Below, in pieces: positions 6,665 through 14,298 of a stretch of DNA of 14,717 nt. Source of the stretch: JBCCFX01 sp039029515 (GTDB lineage: Bacteria; Planctomycetota; Phycisphaerae; Phycisphaerales; SM1A02); contig JBCCFX010000087.1 in NCBI GenBank assembly GCA_039029515.1, positions 1 through 14,717 on the forward strand, given 5' to 3'. The translations under genes and the position numbers were made by a program. Each line of letters starts with the position of its first letter. Position 1 is the first letter of the stretch. Under the pieces are notes generated by a model, which made no database searches, had not been told where the DNA came from, and worked only from the letters and a program-made list of their open reading frames with translations.

Positions 6665-7777
6665 ATGCAACTGTCTTTCATCGTGCCGACCCGGAATCGC
6701 GCTGATGATGTGCGGCTGACGCTGCACCAACTCGGCACCCTGCACCATCCCACGATTCGTGATGCCGAAGTCATCATCATCGATAACGACTCAGACGTAC
6801 CGCTCGACGTGCCGGTCGCGCTCGACAACGGCTGGGCGGTCACCGTGCATCGACTCGATTCGAATCAGGGCACTGGCGCACGCAATGTCGGGGCTCGTGC
6901 CGCGCGCGGCGACTGGTTGATCATGCTTGATGATGATTCCGCCCCGCTCACGCTCGATTGGGTCGAACGACTCCACACGGCTTCATACGACATCGCCGTC
7001 ATCGCCTCACCGATCGTCCTGCGCACGGATAGCATCGCTCCATGCCGCGAAGCCGGCGGTCTGCCTTCGGTGTTCATCGGATGTGGTGCGGCGATTCGCC
7101 GCGAGACGTTTCTCGCGTGCGGCGGATACGACGAATCGTTCGGCTATTACGCCGAGGAGTATGACTTCGCCGCAAAACTCCTTGCCCGCGACCTGCGCGT
7201 TGTCTGGGATCCGTTGTTCGTCGTGCATCACCGCAAGGTCACCACGAACCGCGACATGAACATCATCCTCGAACGGCTCGTCGTCAACAATACACGCGTG
7301 ATTCTCCGACATGCGCCCGCACGTGCGCGCGAGCAGGAACTTGCGTCGCTGTACGCACGGTGTCGCGTGATTGCCGAACGCGAAGACGCGCAAGATGGGC
7401 TTCAAAGCGGATTGGCCGCTGTCGATGCCGGCCTTGGCGATGAGTCGACACCGTTGACGGATGCACAATGGGACGCATTTCGCGGCGTGACCGCCGTCCG
7501 CGCCCATCTGCGCCGCGCTCGTGCCGTGCTCCCGTTTCAGACCGCTCGACTGATCGAGCCGACTCACATCGCGGCGAAGCACCGCGATGTCATCGAGAAC
7601 GTGCTTGAAGAACTGCATGTGCAGACCGTCGATTCGCCAGACGCGGACATCGACATTGTCGCCACGCTCTCGCCCGGACCGATGCTCGACACCGCGGATA
7701 TGCTCGGCCAGCAGATGCCCGGTCGGCGCATCCTCACGCCGTGGTCGTTCGCGTTGGTTTCGGCTCCGACCGCGTGA
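6665..7777 (+). CDS. Glycosyltransferase family 2 protein
   Basis: Protein of 370 residues. The N-terminal 240 residues are a GT-A fold: SFIVPTRNRADDVRL at the start, VIIIDNDSD around 40, GTGARNVGARAARGDWLIML leading to the nucleotide-sugar/metal motif D89-D90-D91, and an acidic acceptor-side region with YYAEEYDF near 160-167. Residues 250-370 match nothing I recognise and are not membrane-spanning. It starts 3 bp after the fusion kinase/transferase stop and is almost certainly co-transcribed with it, so it may use the activated sugar made there. No signal peptide; a cytosolic, possibly peripheral enzyme of surface-glycan synthesis. Donor and acceptor are not predictable. Confidence 0.93.
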   Translation: MQLSFIVPTRNRADDVRLTLHQLGTLHHPTIRDAEVIIIDNDSDVPLDVPVALDNGWAVTVHRLDSNQGTGARNVGARAARGDWLIMLDDDSAPLTLDWVERLHTASYDIAVIASPIVLRTDSIAPCREAGGLPSVFIGCGAAIRRETFLACGGYDESFGYYAEEYDFAAKLLARDLRVVWDPLFVVHHRKVTTNRDMNIILERLVVNNTRVILRHAPARAREQELASLYARCRVIAEREDAQDGLQSGLAAVDAGLGDESTPLTDAQWDAFRGVTAVRAHLRRARAVLPFQTARLIEPTHIAAKHRDVIENVLEELHVQTVDSPDADIDIVATLSPGPMLDTADMLGQQMPGRRILTPWSFALVSAPTA

Positions 7778-7786
7778 TTCGACCGC

Positions 7787-7792
7787 TATACT
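7787..7792 (+). promoter_or_regulatory. -10-like hexamer giving a leaderless flavoprotein mRNA
   Basis: TATACT is followed by exactly 6 nt and then the GTG at 7799, the only possible start between the preceding stop codon and the conserved coding sequence. No SD precedes the GTG. This is the second case of the geometry seen at 4039. It would give the flavoprotein its own promoter inside the operon. Confidence 0.42.
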
Positions 7793-7798
7793 CCGAGT

Positions 7799-8833
7799 GT
7801 GAGCGAGCCGATCACACCCAATCTGGACGATTCGCAATTCGTGCGCATCGTCGCCGCCAACCGACCGTGCCGGCACGGCGGCTTACGTCTCGAAACCGAA
7901 ACACTGACGCACGGCGCGCAGTCGACGCATATCTTCCATCACTATGGCCACGGCGGCTGTGGCGTCACGCTGGCGTTCGGGACTGCTGCACATGTCGCCG
8001 ACCTGATCGCTGAAGTAGCTCCCGCTGAGGAGAGCACGGCGAGTTCTCCGTCGATCGCTGTGCTGGGTGCAGGCGTCGTCGGCCTCACGACCGCATGGAC
8101 ACTTGCGCAGCGCGGCTACCGCGTACGCATCGTCACCGAACGCATGGCCGCAGACACGACCAGCCAGGTCGCGGGTGCGCTCTGGGCGCCAACGGGCATC
8201 GACATGGGCGACGATGACGCTTCGATGGCCCGATTCGACGCGTTGCTGCATCGCTCACAGTCCATCCTGCGTTCGCTTGATCCTGAACACTGGGCTTACC
8301 AGACTTTGCCAGTCTGCGAACCGGAAGGCGCGCCGGACACACCTCGACTCTTCGCAACCGGCGCGATCGATCCACCGGTGCCCGTCGAACGGCTACCGAT
8401 CGGCGGACCACCGCGCTCGGGCCGCGTATTCATGACGGAATTCATCCACACGCCACGCTTCCTCCGCGTGCTTGCCGATGAGGTCCGCCAACTCGGCGTG
8501 TCGATCGACACGGCGACGGTGCGGTCACCAGACGATGTCTCGACGTTGCCGGAATCGCTCGTCGTGAATTGCCTTGGACTTGGCAGCCGGGACGTCTTCG
8601 GCGACACCGCGATGTACGCCGCACGCGGCGTCCTGGTGCACATGAAGCCTCAACAGCTGGGATACATTGTTCACGATGGGTACCGATACATGTTCCCACG
8701 CGAAGATGCGTTGATTCTCGGTGGTTGTTTCATGCCCGATGCCGATACCGATACGCACGATGCGACCATCGCGGCCGAGATCCTCGCACACCACCGCGCG
8801 TTCTTCGCGTCGAATGCGCGCGTCAATGCGTGA
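7799..8833 (+). CDS. D-amino acid oxidase family FAD protein, apparently circularly permuted
   Basis: FAD-dependent oxidoreductase of 344 residues, about the usual length of the family. Residues 20-70 carry blocks that in normal D-amino acid oxidases form the C-terminus: N21-R-P-C-R25-H-G-G-L-R-L-E (family GLRPxRxGxVRLE) and HHYGHGGCGVTLAFG (family HNYGHGGxGxTLxWG). A linker at about 71-85 (Ala/Glu/Ser-rich) leads into the FAD-binding strand AVLG90-A-G92-V-V-G95, normally near residue 10. TTSQVAGALWAPTG (120-133), the substrate-domain YRYMFPR (295-301) and LGGCF follow. The protein stops after AHHRAFFASNARVNA, just where the family's GLRPxR block should begin. So all expected blocks are present once, in rotated order. 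The catalytic-site Arg and Gly of the displaced block are kept. GTG is the only available start. Predicted to oxidise an amino acid or amine; substrate unknown. Confidence 0.93.
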   Translation: MSEPITPNLDDSQFVRIVAANRPCRHGGLRLETETLTHGAQSTHIFHHYGHGGCGVTLAFGTAAHVADLIAEVAPAEESTASSPSIAVLGAGVVGLTTAWTLAQRGYRVRIVTERMAADTTSQVAGALWAPTGIDMGDDDASMARFDALLHRSQSILRSLDPEHWAYQTLPVCEPEGAPDTPRLFATGAIDPPVPVERLPIGGPPRSGRVFMTEFIHTPRFLRVLADEVRQLGVSIDTATVRSPDDVSTLPESLVVNCLGLGSRDVFGDTAMYAARGVLVHMKPQQLGYIVHDGYRYMFPREDALILGGCFMPDADTDTHDATIAAEILAHHRAFFASNARVNA

Positions 8834-8858
8834 CGACGCCGGACTCGTTGTGCGCACG

Positions 8859-8889
8859 AAAAACGCGGAGCGATTGAATCGCCCCGCGT
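8859..8889 (-). terminator. Intrinsic terminator of mscL
   Basis: A 12-position stem (8863-8874 with 8878-8889, one A-C mismatch) with a 3-nt TGA loop is followed on the minus strand by TTTTT (complement of 8859-8863). This is a standard Rho-independent terminator for the leftward mscL gene. It lies 26 bp past the stop of the rightward flavoprotein gene, and the hairpin may also slow transcription from that side, although no U-run follows there. Confidence 0.85.
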
Positions 8890-8915
8890 GAGTCGTTTCG
8901 GACAGTGCCGATTGA

Positions 8916-9338
8916 TCAGTTGTTCGACTTGAGGAGATCGCGGATCTCGCCCAGGAGCTTCACGTCCGCTGGCGGTTCGGCCGGCGGCGGCGGCGCGGTT
9001 TCCTCTTCGCGCTTGAGTCGGTTGATCACCTTGATGACCATGAACAACGCAAAAGCGACAATCAGGAACGCAATGATATTGTCGATGAAGTTGCCATACG
9101 TCATCGCCACTTCAGCCTTCGCAGCGGTATCACCCGACTCTTCGACGGCCTTCTGAAGCACCAACTTCTTCTGCGAGAAGTCGACGCCACCCGTCACGAT
9201 GCCGAGCGGCGGCATCAGAATATCGCTGACCAGTGACTTGACCACAGTTCCGAACGCACCACCAATGACGATGCCCACGGCCATGTCGACCATGTTGCCT
9301 TTGACGGCAAACTCTTTGAACTCTTTCATGATTCCCAT
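8916..9338 (-). CDS. mscL: Large-conductance mechanosensitive channel MscL
   Basis: Homopentameric inner-membrane channel that opens under membrane tension and releases solutes during hypo-osmotic shock. The 140-residue length is normal. The N-terminus MGIMKEFKEFAVKGNMVDMA is the family's amphipathic helix leading into TM1 (about 15-45, with VGIVIGGAFG pore packing and LMPPLG at its end). A periplasmic loop follows, then TM2 (about 82-108), a proline-rich linker (APPPPAEPP) and the C-terminal bundle helix (ADVKLLGEIRDLL). I take the ATG at 9338 because GGAGA (complement of 9346-9350) lies 7 nt upstream; ATGs at 9344 and 9329 are alternatives. It is transcribed alone, with its terminator just downstream. 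Confidence 0.97.
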   Translation of the reverse strand: MGIMKEFKEFAVKGNMVDMAVGIVIGGAFGTVVKSLVSDILMPPLGIVTGGVDFSQKKLVLQKAVEESGDTAAKAEVAMTYGNFIDNIIAFLIVAFALFMVIKVINRLKREEETAPPPPAEPPADVKLLGEIRDLLKSNN

Positions 9339-9450
9339 GCACATATCTCCACGTTGTCACACACTCACCACGCCCCTCCCGACGTCGGAATGCTGAGGAT
9401 CCTATCAACTTTGTTGGCGTACGCTACGGAACCGGTTATCGGACCGACGC

Positions 9451-10308
9451 TTAGGGGTTCGGAACCGTAAAGGTATCCCCAGCCTGCGGATCGCCGGTCT
9501 CCAGCCCCAAACGGAACCAGCGCATCCGTTGGGCCGACGTGCCGTGCGTGAAGGAATCAGGCACAACGTAACCCTGCGTCTGCATCTGGAGCCGATCATC
9601 GCCGATCGCTGACGCTGCACGCATCGCTTCCTCGATGTCGCCGCGCTCCAGAATGTCCATGGTTCGATCCGCATGATGCGCCCAGACGCCCGCGAAGAAG
9701 TCGGCCTGCAACTCCAGCCGAACGGAGAGGTCGTTGTACTCCGCATCACTGACCTTGCCGCGTCGCTGATGGACGTAGTCCGATGTTCCGAGCAGGTTCT
9801 GGACATGATGCCCGACCTCGTGCGCGAGCACATACGCCTGCGCAAAATCGCCCGGTGCCTTGAAGCGCTTGGATAGCTCTTCGTAGAACGACAAGTCGAT
9901 ATAGATCTGCTCATCCGCAGGACAGTAGAACGGTCCCATCGCAGAACTCGCACCACCACACGCTGACTGCACGCGGTCGCGGAACAGCACAAGCGTCGGC
10001 TCGCGGTATGTCGATCCGCGCGCTTCGAACAAATCGTTCCAGACATCTTCGGTGTCGCGCAGGACTGTCTTGATAAAGTCGGCAAGCTCTTCTTCCGCCG
10101 GATCGATCGGCGCATTCGACGTCGTCGTTCCGCCCGTCGAAGACGCGCTGCCGAGCTGCTGGAGCAACTGCTGCGGGTTTTGCTTGAACACGACGGCGAT
10201 CACGATGACCAGCAGCACCGTCCCGATACCGCCCGCGGCTGCCTTCTTCGGCACCGCGCGACGCCGATCGTCCACGTTGGTGCTTTGTTGTCGCCCTTTC
10301 CATCGCAT
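9451..10308 (-). CDS. ypfJ: Neutral zinc metallopeptidase, YpfJ/KPN_00809 family
   Basis: Protein of 285 residues with the family's hallmark N-terminus (MRWKGRQQSTNVDDRR), one membrane segment at about 26-42 and a long extracytoplasmic domain. The zinc site is H163-E-V-G-H167, with E199 in LELQADFFAGVW as probable third ligand. C117 and C129 are placed to form a disulfide. A low-complexity Ser/Thr/Gly linker (54-66) separates anchor and catalytic domain. The start at 10308 has GAGGAG (complement of 10316-10321) 7 nt upstream. The physiological substrate of this family is not well defined; membrane-protein quality control is a common guess. It is divergent from the oxoprolinase gene. No clear terminator is seen in the 112 bp between it and mscL. 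Confidence 0.95.
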   Translation of the reverse strand: MRWKGRQQSTNVDDRRRAVPKKAAAGGIGTVLLVIVIAVVFKQNPQQLLQQLGSASSTGGTTTSNAPIDPAEEELADFIKTVLRDTEDVWNDLFEARGSTYREPTLVLFRDRVQSACGGASSAMGPFYCPADEQIYIDLSFYEELSKRFKAPGDFAQAYVLAHEVGHHVQNLLGTSDYVHQRRGKVSDAEYNDLSVRLELQADFFAGVWAHHADRTMDILERGDIEEAMRAASAIGDDRLQMQTQGYVVPDSFTHGTSAQRMRWFRLGLETGDPQAGDTFTVPNP

Positions 10309-10345
10309 GCCTTCACTCCTCGTTTGGCCACATCACGCGTGCGAA

Positions 10346-10351
10346 ATCATA
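10346..10351 (-). promoter_or_regulatory. -10-like hexamer for ypfJ
   Basis: The minus strand reads TATGAT here, one mismatch from the sigma-70 -10 consensus, 37 bp before the ypfJ start codon. Transcription would begin near 10339, leaving a leader that carries the GAGGAG ribosome site. No good -35 is seen. It lies nearly back to back with the rightward hexamer at 10360. Confidence 0.4.
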
Positions 10352-10359
10352 CCGCACAG

Positions 10360-10365
10360 TACACT
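10360..10365 (+). promoter_or_regulatory. -10-like hexamer upstream of the oxoprolinase gene
   Basis: TACACT is followed by 6 nt and then ATG at 10372, so transcription would start on that ATG. This is the third occurrence of the leaderless geometry in the window. The ATG opens an 11-codon ORF that runs into the oxoprolinase start. A GTG at 10374, in frame with oxoprolinase, lies 2 nt further on. Confidence 0.4.
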
Positions 10366-10371
10366 GACCGC

Positions 10372-10407
10372 ATGTGCGCCCCGCCGGCAACCGGGATATC
10401 TCGATGA
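10372..10407 (+). CDS. Possible 11-codon leaderless upstream ORF coupled to oxoprolinase
   Basis: ATG at 10372 opens the peptide MCAPPATGISR, ending at a TGA (10405-10407) that overlaps the oxoprolinase ATG at 10404 as ATGA. With the -10-like hexamer exactly 6 nt before it, the peptide could be read from the very 5' end of the mRNA and feed ribosomes to the main ORF by termination-reinitiation. The peptide has no regulatory amino-acid run. The alternative is direct initiation at GTG 10374, giving oxoprolinase 10 extra residues. Confidence 0.3.
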   Translation: MCAPPATGISR

Positions 10408-13400
10408 CTGAGGCGACCGCGGTCGAACCACTGTGGCGTCTTGCCGTCGATACCGGCGGCACCTTCACCGACGCGATCGCCCAGACACCCGACCATCAGG
10501 TCGTCACGGCGAAGGTCCTCAGCAGCGGCAGAATTCGCACTCGAATGCTTCATGCGCTTCCTGGCGGACGATGTTCATTTGCGCTCGCCCATCCCAACGC
10601 GCACGCGCTGGTCGGGGCAACGATCACCCGTGCCGGTCGCGACAACACCATCGGAACGATCGTCGAAGCTGACTCCGATCATCTCATTGGCGCCCTGTCC
10701 ATCGCCGACCATGGACTCGATGCCGGTGTGGCCGTCGACCTCTCGACCAACGATGTCGCGCCAGTGCTCGCCGCTCGCCTGCTGACGGCCACGCCGGTCG
10801 GACAGGAATTCCCGTCGATGATTGTCCGGCTCGCCACGACGCGCGGCACGAATGCACTGCTCGAACAGCACACTGCACCGACGGCACTCTTTGTCACGCG
10901 TGGCTTTGGCGACCTTCTGCACATCGGCGACCAGCGCCGACCGGATCTCTTCGCGCTCCATGTCGTGAAGCGTCAACCGATCACCGATCACGTTGTCGAG
11001 ATCGATGAACGCATCAGCGCCGATGGGCAGGTCGTGATGGCGCTTGACCGCGATGCTGCCCGGCGAGCAGCGCAGCAGGCGCGGGCAGCTGGTGCGCACG
11101 TTGCCGCGATTGCACTGCTCAACGCCTGGGCCAACGGTACACACGAACAGGAGCTTGAAGCCATACTCCGCGAGGCCGGCTTCGAGATCATCACGGTGTC
11201 CTCTGACATCGCACCGGCCATCAAGTTGCTGGATCGTGCCGAAACTGCAGCTGTCAACGCCGCGCTTGAACCGGTTGTCGGCGATTTTCTGGATGTCGTC
11301 GCAAGCTCGCTCGGCGATCGGCAAGTGCATGTCATGACAAGCGCGGGCGGCATCGTCGACCGGCGCCGTTTTCGCCCCGCCGACAGCCTCTTGAGCGGAC
11401 CGGCAGGCGGCGTTGTCGGCGCGCGTGCGGCCGGCGCTCGCGCGAACGTGCTTCGCATCATCTCGTTCGATATGGGTGGGACGAGTACGGACGTCGCACG
11501 GATTACGGGTGATGTTCCATATACGTTTGAACATGCGGTCAATGGGATCCGAATCGCGCGCCCCGCCGTCGACATCGAAACCGTCGCCGCCGGTGGCGGA
11601 TCAATCTGCGGCTTTCGCGATGGACGCCCGTTCGTCGGCCCGATGAGCGCCAGCGCGGATCCGGGACCGGCGTGTTATGGCGCGGGCGGACCACTGACGC
11701 TGACTGATGTGAACCTCCTGCTCGGTCGCATCGATCCTGCACGCTTCGAGATTCCAATCGATCTCGATGCCTCAACCAACGCACTCAACGACTCGTTGCA
11801 CGATCTTGCACAACAGACTGGCGAGCGCCCGAGTATCCGCGACGTTCTGCATGGCTTTCTGGAACTTGCAGATGAACGCATGGCCGATGCAATACGCCGC
11901 GTGTCTGTTCGGCGCGGCTACGAACCTGCCGACCACACCCTCGTCGCGTTCGGTGGCGCGGGACCACAACATGCGTGTTCGATCGCCGAACGTCTCGGCA
12001 TCACACACGTGCGGATTCCCCTGGATGCGAGCATTCTCAGCGCGGTCGGCGTCCTGCATTCGCCGATCGAACGAATCGCTGAGCGCACGGTCCTGGAACC
12101 GTTGAATAACGTGCATAACGCTCTGGATGCACTGGTCGCCACCCTGCGCCAGGATGCCATCGCGCGCCTTGCTCCGCATATCCGCGAAACGCTGACGATG
12201 ACAAGCCGGACCATCATCTCACTGCGCTTCCTCGGTCAGGATCATGCCGTCGACCTGGAGAACGTCGCCATTACCGACCTCGACGATGCGTTCCGCCAGC
12301 GCTATCAGGACTTGTTCCAGTTCGTTCCGTCTGATCGTGGAATTGAATGCGTTTCAGTGCGCGTTGCGGTCATGTGGTCAGCACCATCTACGGAACCACC
12401 GCGCGAAGCGCCGGCGATGTTCGATGCCGCACCATCCGCATCACGCGACGATAACACGGCAATCTTCAACCGAGATGATCTGACGCCCGGCGCTTGCCTC
12501 TCTGGTCCGAGCATCGTGATGCAGCAACAGACCGCCAGCATCATTGCCGCCGGCTGGACCGGGCTGATCGATCCGGATGGCACGCTTGTGCTGTCGCGCG
12601 ATGCCGTCAAGACGCAGCCAACCGCCGCTGTCCATTCGACCGTCATGTCCAATGAACTGACCGTCACACGGCTGACCGCGATCGCTGAACGCATGGGCGA
12701 ACAGCTTCGAAGAACGGCCGTTTCGGCCAACGTACGAGAACGGCTTGATTTCTCGTGCGCTGTCCTCGACCCCTCCGGTCGACTCGTCGCGAGCGCCCCG
12801 CACATCCCCGTCCATCTCAGCGCGCTTGGTGCATGCACTCGCCATGTTCTTGATCGCCTTGGCACGCTGGCACCAGGCGATGTCGCGATCACAAACCACC
12901 CGCGCGATGGCGGCTCGCACCTTCCTGATGTGACCCTCGTGCAACCGGTGCACGACGACGATGGAACTACGCTGCTCGGCTACGTTGCGAGCCGGGCGCA
13001 TCATGCCGAGGTCGGCGGGATGTCGCCGGGCTCGATGCCGCCCGGCGCGCGGTGTCTTGCCGAAGAAGGCGTTGTCATTCCCGCGATGCGCCTCATCACC
13101 GCGGGCACACCACAGTGGGATGATCTCCGATGCATCTTCTGTGACGGTCCGTATCCGACCCGCGCATACGATGACAACGTCGCCGACATCGCCGCCGCGC
13201 TCGCCGCCGGGCAACTTGGCGCCGATGCACTCCGTGACGTGTGCTCGGAACGCGGTATCGACGCCGTCCACGAATCGATGTCGTGGATCATTGATCACAC
13301 GCGACGACTCGTTCGGCAGGCGTTCGAGTCCGTTCATTCCAAGCTGATCATCGGACGTGATGCACTGGATGATGGGTCGCCGATCAATGTGCGTATCGAC

Positions 13401-14198
13401 GCACACGCTGGTGGCATCACAATAGACTTTGAGGGTTCCGCACCTCTGCATGCCGGGAATTTCAATGCCCCACGTGCGGTGGTGTACAGCGCGGTTGCCT
13501 ACGTGGCGCGGCTGCTGGTCGACCGCCCTATTCCGCTCAATGAAGGACTGCTGGAAGCGATCGACATCCGCGTACCCGCGCACAGCATGCTTGATCCGCG
13601 CTTCACCGACGATCCCGCATTGTGCCCCGCGGTGGCCGCGGGCAACGTCGAAACGAGCCAGCGCATCGTCAACGTGCTTCTCCATGCGCTTGGACGTGCT
13701 GCCGATAGCCAGGGCACGATGAACAACCTGGTGTTCGGCAACGCATCCTTCGGGTCATATGAAACGATTTGTGGCGGGACGGGCGCTACGCCGCTCCATG
13801 ATGGGACGAGCGCCATCCATTCGCACATGACGAATACTGCGATTGCCGATGCGGAGATCATCGAACGACGGTATCCCGTGCGCGTGCGCCGGTTTTCGAT
13901 TCGCCGCGACTCCGGCGGCGCTGGCGCGCACATCGGCGGCGACGGCGTCATCCGCGAACTTGAGATGCTCGAACCGGTGCAGCTCAGCGTGATCGGCGAG
14001 CACCGTGTCGCAGGGCCACGTGGATTGCATGGCGGGCACGATGGCAAACCGGGTCGCCAGCATGTCGTTCGCGCCGATGGACGTGTGGATGCCCTTCAGG
14101 GCTCTGATCAGTGTTCGATGCAGGCGGGCGATCGCATTGTGATCGAAACCCCGGGCGGCGGCGGCTACGGCACGCCACCGGATCAGGCGTCGTCCTGA
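10404..14198 (+). CDS. Fused hydantoinase A/B family protein, probable 5-oxoprolinase
   Basis: Single-chain ATP-dependent amidohydrolase of 1264 residues, close in length to eukaryotic 5-oxoprolinase, which opens 5-oxoproline to glutamate. Hydant_A_N begins at residue 12 with D16-T-G-G-T-F-T-D23 (nucleotide phosphate loop) and continues at TTRGTNALLE (145-154) and LLHIGDQRRPDLF. HyuA follows with FDMGGTSTDVA (355-365) and GGGS. The HyuB half starts near residue 746 (NELTVTRLTAIAERMGEQLR), with FSCAVLD, NHPRDGGSHLPDVT and ASRAHHAEVGGMSPGSMPP. Residues about 43-140, between the phosphate loop and TTRGTN, differ in wording from the animal enzyme and look like an inserted or replaced subdomain. 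The ATG at 10404 has a modest GGGA 7 nt upstream; GTG 10374 is an alternative. The substrate could also be a hydantoin. It stands alone between a divergent peptidase gene and a terminator. Confidence 0.95.
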   Translation: MTEATAVEPLWRLAVDTGGTFTDAIAQTPDHQVVTAKVLSSGRIRTRMLHALPGGRCSFALAHPNAHALVGATITRAGRDNTIGTIVEADSDHLIGALSIADHGLDAGVAVDLSTNDVAPVLAARLLTATPVGQEFPSMIVRLATTRGTNALLEQHTAPTALFVTRGFGDLLHIGDQRRPDLFALHVVKRQPITDHVVEIDERISADGQVVMALDRDAARRAAQQARAAGAHVAAIALLNAWANGTHEQELEAILREAGFEIITVSSDIAPAIKLLDRAETAAVNAALEPVVGDFLDVVASSLGDRQVHVMTSAGGIVDRRRFRPADSLLSGPAGGVVGARAAGARANVLRIISFDMGGTSTDVARITGDVPYTFEHAVNGIRIARPAVDIETVAAGGGSICGFRDGRPFVGPMSASADPGPACYGAGGPLTLTDVNLLLGRIDPARFEIPIDLDASTNALNDSLHDLAQQTGERPSIRDVLHGFLELADERMADAIRRVSVRRGYEPADHTLVAFGGAGPQHACSIAERLGITHVRIPLDASILSAVGVLHSPIERIAERTVLEPLNNVHNALDALVATLRQDAIARLAPHIRETLTMTSRTIISLRFLGQDHAVDLENVAITDLDDAFRQRYQDLFQFVPSDRGIECVSVRVAVMWSAPSTEPPREAPAMFDAAPSASRDDNTAIFNRDDLTPGACLSGPSIVMQQQTASIIAAGWTGLIDPDGTLVLSRDAVKTQPTAAVHSTVMSNELTVTRLTAIAERMGEQLRRTAVSANVRERLDFSCAVLDPSGRLVASAPHIPVHLSALGACTRHVLDRLGTLAPGDVAITNHPRDGGSHLPDVTLVQPVHDDDGTTLLGYVASRAHHAEVGGMSPGSMPPGARCLAEEGVVIPAMRLITAGTPQWDDLRCIFCDGPYPTRAYDDNVADIAAALAAGQLGADALRDVCSERGIDAVHESMSWIIDHTRRLVRQAFESVHSKLIIGRDALDDGSPINVRIDAHAGGITIDFEGSAPLHAGNFNAPRAVVYSAVAYVARLLVDRPIPLNEGLLEAIDIRVPAHSMLDPRFTDDPALCPAVAAGNVETSQRIVNVLLHALGRAADSQGTMNNLVFGNASFGSYETICGGTGATPLHDGTSAIHSHMTNTAIADAEIIERRYPVRVRRFSIRRDSGGAGAHIGGDGVIRELEMLEPVQLSVIGEHRVAGPRGLHGGHDGKPGRQHVVRADGRVDALQGSDQCSMQAGDRIVIETPGGGGYGTPPDQASS

Positions 14199-14218
14199 CG
14201 GACCGCATGTGTTCATTC

Positions 14219-14251
14219 AAAAAGAGACAGGCTCCGCCGAAGCGGAGCCTG
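14219..14251 (-). terminator. Intrinsic terminator with UUCG loop for the PEP-CTERM gene
   Basis: A perfect 10-bp GC-rich stem (14228-14237 with 14242-14251) closes a loop that reads TTCG on the minus strand, a very stable tetraloop, followed by TCTC and TTTTT (complement of 14219-14223). GAGACAG (14224-14230) can also pair with CTGTCTC (14257-14263). It ends the leftward gene and probably hinders rightward oxoprolinase transcripts too, 29 bp after that stop codon. Confidence 0.8.
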
Positions 14252-14298
14252 GTGGTCTGTCTCAATATGAAGAAGGTCCCTGCAGATCGTCGCGTCGA

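Noticed and set aside
7778..8040. The N-terminal oxidase motif block as a remnant of a second, truncated oxidase gene upstream
   Set aside because: It is in frame with the FAD domain, and the same block is missing from the C-terminus. A single rotated protein explains both facts.
12441..13685. Long minus-strand open frame (414 codons) inside the oxoprolinase gene, and a similar one at 10575-11534
   Set aside because: They lie opposite a clearly conserved protein in a GC-rich genome, where such antisense frames are common. Their translations show no recognisable domain.
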